DNA from: Kineococcus endophyticus | GTDB taxonomy: Bacteria; Actinomycetota; Actinomycetes; Actinomycetales; Kineococcaceae | NCBI RefSeq assembly: GCF_040796495.1 | Contig: NZ_JBFNQN010000006.1 | Location: 62,001 to 126,000, forward strand | DNA: 64,000 nt | Direction: 5' to 3' | Shown: piece by piece, positions 60,539 to 64,000 of the stretch | Layout of the letters: the number at the start of each line of letters is the position of its first letter | Position numbering within the stretch: the stretch's first letter is position 1 | The notes under the pieces: generated by a model | The model's input: the letters and a program-made list of their open reading frames with translations, nothing else | Databases searched by the model: none | What the model was told of the DNA's origin: nothing | Made by a program: the position numbers and the translations under genes

Positions 60539-61584
60539 GGCTGCATCCCCGGCTGCAGGATGAACTTGGAGCCGCGGCCCGCGGCCATGTCCTCGAGGCT
60601 GTCCACGAGCGCCTCCAGCGGCCGCACCTCGGTCACGAGCATGGTGCCGTCGACCTTGCCGGTGCTGAGGAGTTCCACGGCCGTGCGGACGTAGTCGGGG
60701 GTGTGGTGGAACACGCCCTTGAGCGTGTACTCCTCGTAGTGCATCGCCGAGGAGTCCACCGAGAACGGCGCTCCCTTGGGGGTTCCGCCGAAGAGCACCG
60801 CGGTCCCGCCCGGGCGCAGGGTGCGGACGGCCTGCTCCCACACGGCGGGCAGCCCGACCGCCTCGATCGAGACGTCCGCGCCGCGCCCGCCGGGAGTGCG
60901 AGCCTTGATCGCCGCGACGCGGGAGTCCGGATCCGGCAGGTCGCTGAGGTCGATCGTCTCGACGGCGCCGGCGGCCCGGGCCTGTTCCAGCCGCCACGGC
61001 GTCTGGTCGACGGAGACGACGCTCGCCCCGCGCAACGTGGCGAGGCGGGTGAACATCAACCCGATGGGCCCCGCGCCGTGGACGACGACGGTGTCCCCGA
61101 GGGAGATCCCGGACTCGTCGATGCCGTGGACGACGGTCGCGAGGGGTTCCAGCGGGGCCGCCGCCTCGAAGGACAGGCTGTCGGGCATGACGTAGGTGTT
61201 GCGCGCCACGATGGCCGCGGGGATCACGACCTGCTCGGCGAAGGCGCCGTTGAGGAACTCCAGGTTCTCGCAGAGGCTGAGCCGTCCGCGCGTGCAGGCC
61301 CAGCAGTGCCCGCACGGGGCGGTGTTCGCCGCGACGACGCGCTGGCCGGGGGAGAACCCGGTGACACCGTCGCCGACGGCGCGCACGACGCCCGCGAACT
61401 CGTGGCCGAACCGCGAGGGCAGGACGGGGAACAGCTTGGGGTGACCGCGCCGGTAGGACTTCAGGTCCGTGCCGCAGGTGGCGGCGGCGCGGACGTCGAC
61501 GAGCACCTCGCCCGGGCCGGGTTCGGGGTCGGGGACGTCCTCCATCCGCAGGTCGCCGGGGCCGTGGAAGATGGCGGCTCGCAC
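60535..61584 (-). CDS. Zinc-dependent alcohol/polyol dehydrogenase
   Basis: 349 residues, MDR family. Catalytic zinc is in TCGTDLKSYR (Cys) and FGHEFAGVV (His-Glu). Structural zinc cysteines are in NTAPCGHCWACTRGRLSLC. The NAD motif is VVHGAGPIGLMFTRLATLRG. It likely oxidises a polyol to the ketose that the FGGY kinase phosphorylates. GTG at 61584 has AGAGGAG. Its TGA overlaps the aldolase GTG. Confidence 0.93.
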   Translation of the reverse strand: MRAAIFHGPGDLRMEDVPDPEPGPGEVLVDVRAAATCGTDLKSYRRGHPKLFPVLPSRFGHEFAGVVRAVGDGVTGFSPGQRVVAANTAPCGHCWACTRGRLSLCENLEFLNGAFAEQVVIPAAIVARNTYVMPDSLSFEAAAPLEPLATVVHGIDESGISLGDTVVVHGAGPIGLMFTRLATLRGASVVSVDQTPWRLEQARAAGAVETIDLSDLPDPDSRVAAIKARTPGGRGADVSIEAVGLPAVWEQAVRTLRPGGTAVLFGGTPKGAPFSVDSSAMHYEEYTLKGVFHHTPDYVRTAVELLSTGKVDGTMLVTEVRPLEALVDSLEDMAAGRGSKFILQPGMQP

Positions 61585-61612
61585 TGGGTCTCCTCTGGGT
61601 GGACGGTGAGGG

Positions 61613-63112
61613 TCAGACGTGCAGCGCGTGCAGGACGTCGCGCAGCGTCGGGTACAGGGACTTGTAGAGCGGCAGGAGGGCTTCGTAGCGCTGCACGTTC
61701 TCCGGCAGGGGTTCCACGACGTCCTCGAAGCTGGTGAGGGCGTGCGAGGCGGTCGCGAGGTCCGGGTGCTCGCCGAGGGTGGTGAGGGCGACGACGGCCG
61801 CGCCGAGGGCGCTGATCTCGCCGTCGGCCCGCTTGTGCAGGCGCCGGCCGAGGACGTCGGCGAGGATTTGGCCCCACAGGGGGCTGCGCATGCCGCCGCC
61901 GATCGCGCGGATCGACCGCACGGGGCGACCCGTCGCCTCCTCCAGACCGTCGAGCTGCGTGCGCAGCTCGAACGCGATGCCCTCCAGCAGCGACCGGTAC
62001 ATGTGCGCGCGCGTGTGGAACCCGCGCCAGCCGAGGACGGCGCCGGAGGACAGGGCGTCCCAGTGCGGGGTCTGCGTCGCGTTCCAGTGCGGCAGCGTCA
62101 GCAGACCCTCCGAACCCACCGGGACGGCGGCGGCCGCGGCCTCCAGTTCGGGGTCCGGGCGGCCGTCCGCTCCGGCCTCGCCGAACTCCCTGCGGAACCA
62201 GGTGGACAGGAACGTCCCCGAGGAGGAGAACGTCTCCAGCGTCCGCTGCCCCGCGAACGCGGACACCATCGTCCGGTAGGCGCGGGAGGGCCGGTACTCC
62301 TCGTGCTGGGCGCCGATGACGACGGCCGTGCCCATGACGAGGTAGGCGTCACCGGGTTCCGTGACACCGACACCGAGGCCGGCGGCCTGGCCGTCGCCGA
62401 GGCCCGCGACGACCACGGTCCCCGCGGCGAGGCCCCACGCCTGCCGCACGACGGGCAGGAGTTCCCCGAGGTCCGCGCCGACGGGAGCGAGGTCCGGCAG
62501 CTGGTCGCGGCGCACCCCGGCGATGCGCAGGAGGTCGGGGTGGTAGTCCTTCGTCTCCACGTCCAGCAGCGCGAGCGGGTCCATCGACGCCGTGCTCGTC
62601 ACCCAGCGACCCGTGAGCCGCTGCACGAGGTAGCCCTGGACGTCGACGACGTGGTGCGCCCGGTCGAGGACGTCGGGGGCGTGGTCGCGCAACCAGGCCA
62701 GCTTGTACAGGCCGGGGGTGATGTCGGCGGGTTTCCCGCAGAGCCGTTCGACGTGCTCGCTGCCGTCGCGCGCCACCTGCTCGGCCGCTCGCCCGTCGAG
62801 CCAGAGCATGGCCGGGGCGAGTGGTTCGCCGGCCTCGTCGAGGCACACGAACGACTCCCGCTGGTGGCTGATGCACAGCGCGCGGACGACACCGCGGTCC
62901 GGGAGCGACTGCAGCGCAGCGCGGACGGCCTCGTCCAGTGCCGTCCACCACGACCGCGCGTCCTGCTCGGCGCGGCCGGGGGCGGGCGAACGCGTCTGGA
63001 GCGGGGAGGAGGCCGAGGCCAGCACAGCGCCGTCGGAGGCGGTGACGAGGGCCTTGACGGCGGTCGTCGAGCAGTCGACGGCGATGACGGCGACGACGGG
63101 GGAGGTGTTCAC
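61613..63112 (-). CDS. FGGY-family carbohydrate kinase
   Basis: 499 residues. VAVIAVDCSTTAVKALVTAS is the N-terminal phosphate loop, AGLGDGQAAGLGVGVTEPG holds the catalytic Asp, and SIRAIGGGMRSPLWGQILAD the C-domain ATP motif. It phosphorylates a ketose or polyol. The GTG overlaps the DeoR stop (GTGA). The order kinase, dehydrogenase, aldolase suggests polyol, then ketose, then ketose-phosphate, then C3 fragments. Confidence 0.93.
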   Translation of the reverse strand: MNTSPVVAVIAVDCSTTAVKALVTASDGAVLASASSPLQTRSPAPGRAEQDARSWWTALDEAVRAALQSLPDRGVVRALCISHQRESFVCLDEAGEPLAPAMLWLDGRAAEQVARDGSEHVERLCGKPADITPGLYKLAWLRDHAPDVLDRAHHVVDVQGYLVQRLTGRWVTSTASMDPLALLDVETKDYHPDLLRIAGVRRDQLPDLAPVGADLGELLPVVRQAWGLAAGTVVVAGLGDGQAAGLGVGVTEPGDAYLVMGTAVVIGAQHEEYRPSRAYRTMVSAFAGQRTLETFSSSGTFLSTWFRREFGEAGADGRPDPELEAAAAAVPVGSEGLLTLPHWNATQTPHWDALSSGAVLGWRGFHTRAHMYRSLLEGIAFELRTQLDGLEEATGRPVRSIRAIGGGMRSPLWGQILADVLGRRLHKRADGEISALGAAVVALTTLGEHPDLATASHALTSFEDVVEPLPENVQRYEALLPLYKSLYPTLRDVLHALHV

Positions 63113-63891
63113 GGGTGCGCCTCCTCGGCGACGACGAGTTCGACGCCCGCAGCGCGCACGGCGTCGACGTCGGCGGGATCGGTCTCGGCGTCGACGACGA
63201 CGACGTCGAACTCCGCGAGGTTCCCGATGCGGTGCACGGCGCGGCGCGTGAACTTCGTGTGGTCGGCCAGCAGGACCCGCAGTTCCGCGCTGCGCAGGAA
63301 GGCGCGCTTGAGGTCCGCCGTGGCGCGGGACGGGTGGAAGCAGGCGCCGTCGGACACGGCCGTGACGGACATGAACACGACGTCGTAGTGCAGGTCGGCC
63401 AGCGCGGCGACGGCGCTGGAACCGCCGAAGGAGGCGAACTCGGGGACGAACTCCCCGCCCACCGCCGTGAGCCGGACCTCCGGTTCGGTGGCGAAGGCGG
63501 TGAGGACGGGCAGGAAGTTCGACACCACCGTGAGGGGCCCGCGCTCCTTGAGGGCGGGGACGAGGTGCAGCGCCGTCGTGCTGTCGTCCAGGGCCACGGC
63601 CTGCAGCGCTCCGCGGTCCGCCGCCCACCGCAGGGCCGCGGCGGCGATGGCTCGCTTCTGCGGCACGTTGAGGTCGGCGCGGTAGGCGTGGTGGTGCTCG
63701 AACGCCTCGCTCGGCCGGGCCTCGGCCCCCGAGCGCACCTTGCGCAGCACCCCGCGGCTGTGGAGGTGGTCCAGGTCGCGGTGGATGGTCATGGCGCTCA
63801 CGCCGAACTCCTCGGCGAGCGCGTCGATGCGCACGGACCCCTGCGCGCGGACGCGTTCGGCGATCACGTGGCGACGGTCGAGACTGCTCAC
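63109..63891 (-). CDS. DeoR-family transcriptional regulator
   Basis: 260 residues. HTH: DRRHVIAERVRAQGSVRIDA, LAEEFGVSAMTIHRDLDHLH. The sugar-phosphate-binding domain has LDDSTTALHLVPAL, VVSNFLPVL and LLADHTKFTRRAVHRIGNL. It is first in the operon and probably represses it until a phosphorylated intermediate appears. GTG at 63891 is chosen; the frame continues upstream to 63993 without resembling the family. Confidence 0.92.
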   Translation of the reverse strand: MSSLDRRHVIAERVRAQGSVRIDALAEEFGVSAMTIHRDLDHLHSRGVLRKVRSGAEARPSEAFEHHHAYRADLNVPQKRAIAAAALRWAADRGALQAVALDDSTTALHLVPALKERGPLTVVSNFLPVLTAFATEPEVRLTAVGGEFVPEFASFGGSSAVAALADLHYDVVFMSVTAVSDGACFHPSRATADLKRAFLRSAELRVLLADHTKFTRRAVHRIGNLAEFDVVVVDAETDPADVDAVRAAGVELVVAEEAHP

Positions 63892-63982
63892 GTGGCTCCG
63901 CTCCGGGACCGGTGGTCGCGTCCGTGCGACCGGGTGAGGGGGAGTCAACCAGCCCTCCGCCCCATTGGCAACAGGCCGCAAC

Positions 63983-63993
63983 GTGAAGTTCAC
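63983..63993. promoter_or_regulatory. GTGAA-N-TTCAC palindrome upstream of the DeoR operon
   Basis: GTGAAGTTCAC, an 11-bp perfect palindrome, about 92 bp before the DeoR start. Nearby are two related GTTGC copies (TTGGCAACAGGCCGCAAC on the plus strand, 63965-63982). Candidate operator for the DeoR protein. Confidence 0.45.
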
Positions 63994-64000
63994 ACGGACA

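Noticed and set aside
1-64000. Prophage, transposon, CRISPR or tRNA genes
   Set aside because: I found no integrase, transposase, phage structural gene, spaced repeats or cloverleaf-like sequence; the inteins are the only mobile-type elements.

Overview
The window is chromosomal DNA from a high-GC actinobacterium. Overall GC is very high, GTG starts are frequent, genes often overlap by GTGA or ATGA, and the order PBP, GT-C transferase, rpsF-ssb-rpsR-rplI, dnaB is the usual actinobacterial arrangement. A Kineococcus-like (Kineosporiales) host is my best guess, but it is an inference from gene content. I see no prophage, insertion sequence, CRISPR array, rRNA or tRNA. The only mobile-type elements are two inteins inside dnaB.

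Region by region. 1-9 kb: an edge fragment of a membrane protein, an XRE-cupin regulator divergent from a PRISE-type reductase across a tandem operator-like repeat, a short LOV photoreceptor, a molybdenum S/N-oxide reductase, a GNAT acetyltransferase, a membrane pseudokinase and an MFS transporter. 9-23 kb: cell wall and replication core (class A PBP, GT-C glycosyltransferase, rpsF-ssb-rpsR-rplI, a SulP/carbonic anhydrase pair, a MATE exporter, and dnaB with two inteins downstream of a cluster of DnaA-box-like sequences). 23-31 kb: a PrmC-like methyltransferase, an LLM oxidoreductase, a WYL regulator with an HD protein facing a VOC protein, and a GntR-controlled set resembling phosphonate catabolism (FAD oxidoreductase, phosphonatase-like HAD, aminotransferase), then an aldo/keto reductase.

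31-38 kb: an OmpR-type response regulator and a histidine kinase separated by a HAD phosphatase and a 2-hydroxyacid dehydrogenase. The kinase is divergent from DedA and uppP across an 11-bp tandem repeat, and a phosphodiester glycosidase follows. 38-43 kb: an amine-use operon (APC permease, copper amine oxidase, small membrane protein) and a diguanylate cyclase. 43-51 kb: two secreted proteins with cell-wall-binding type 2 repeats flank a chemoreceptor, glpX and a frameshifted TfoX-like gene. 51-57 kb: a DNA repair group (AlkZ-like glycosylase, dinB-alkA), a TauE exporter, an SDR and a GrpB/ArsC-like fusion. 57-64 kb: LysR divergent from MFS-sirtuin, then a DeoR-kinase-dehydrogenase-aldolase sugar or polyol operon.

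How the genes work together: many neighbours are translationally coupled (SulP/CA, FAD/HAD, HAD/dehydrogenase, permease/oxidase/membrane protein, dinB/alkA, MFS/sirtuin, DeoR/kinase/ADH/aldolase). Several convergent pairs overlap at their 3' ends. Regulation appears to rely on local regulators with adjacent palindromes or tandem repeats, and on leaderless promoters in which a TAnnnT-like -10 sits 6-7 nt before the start codon.
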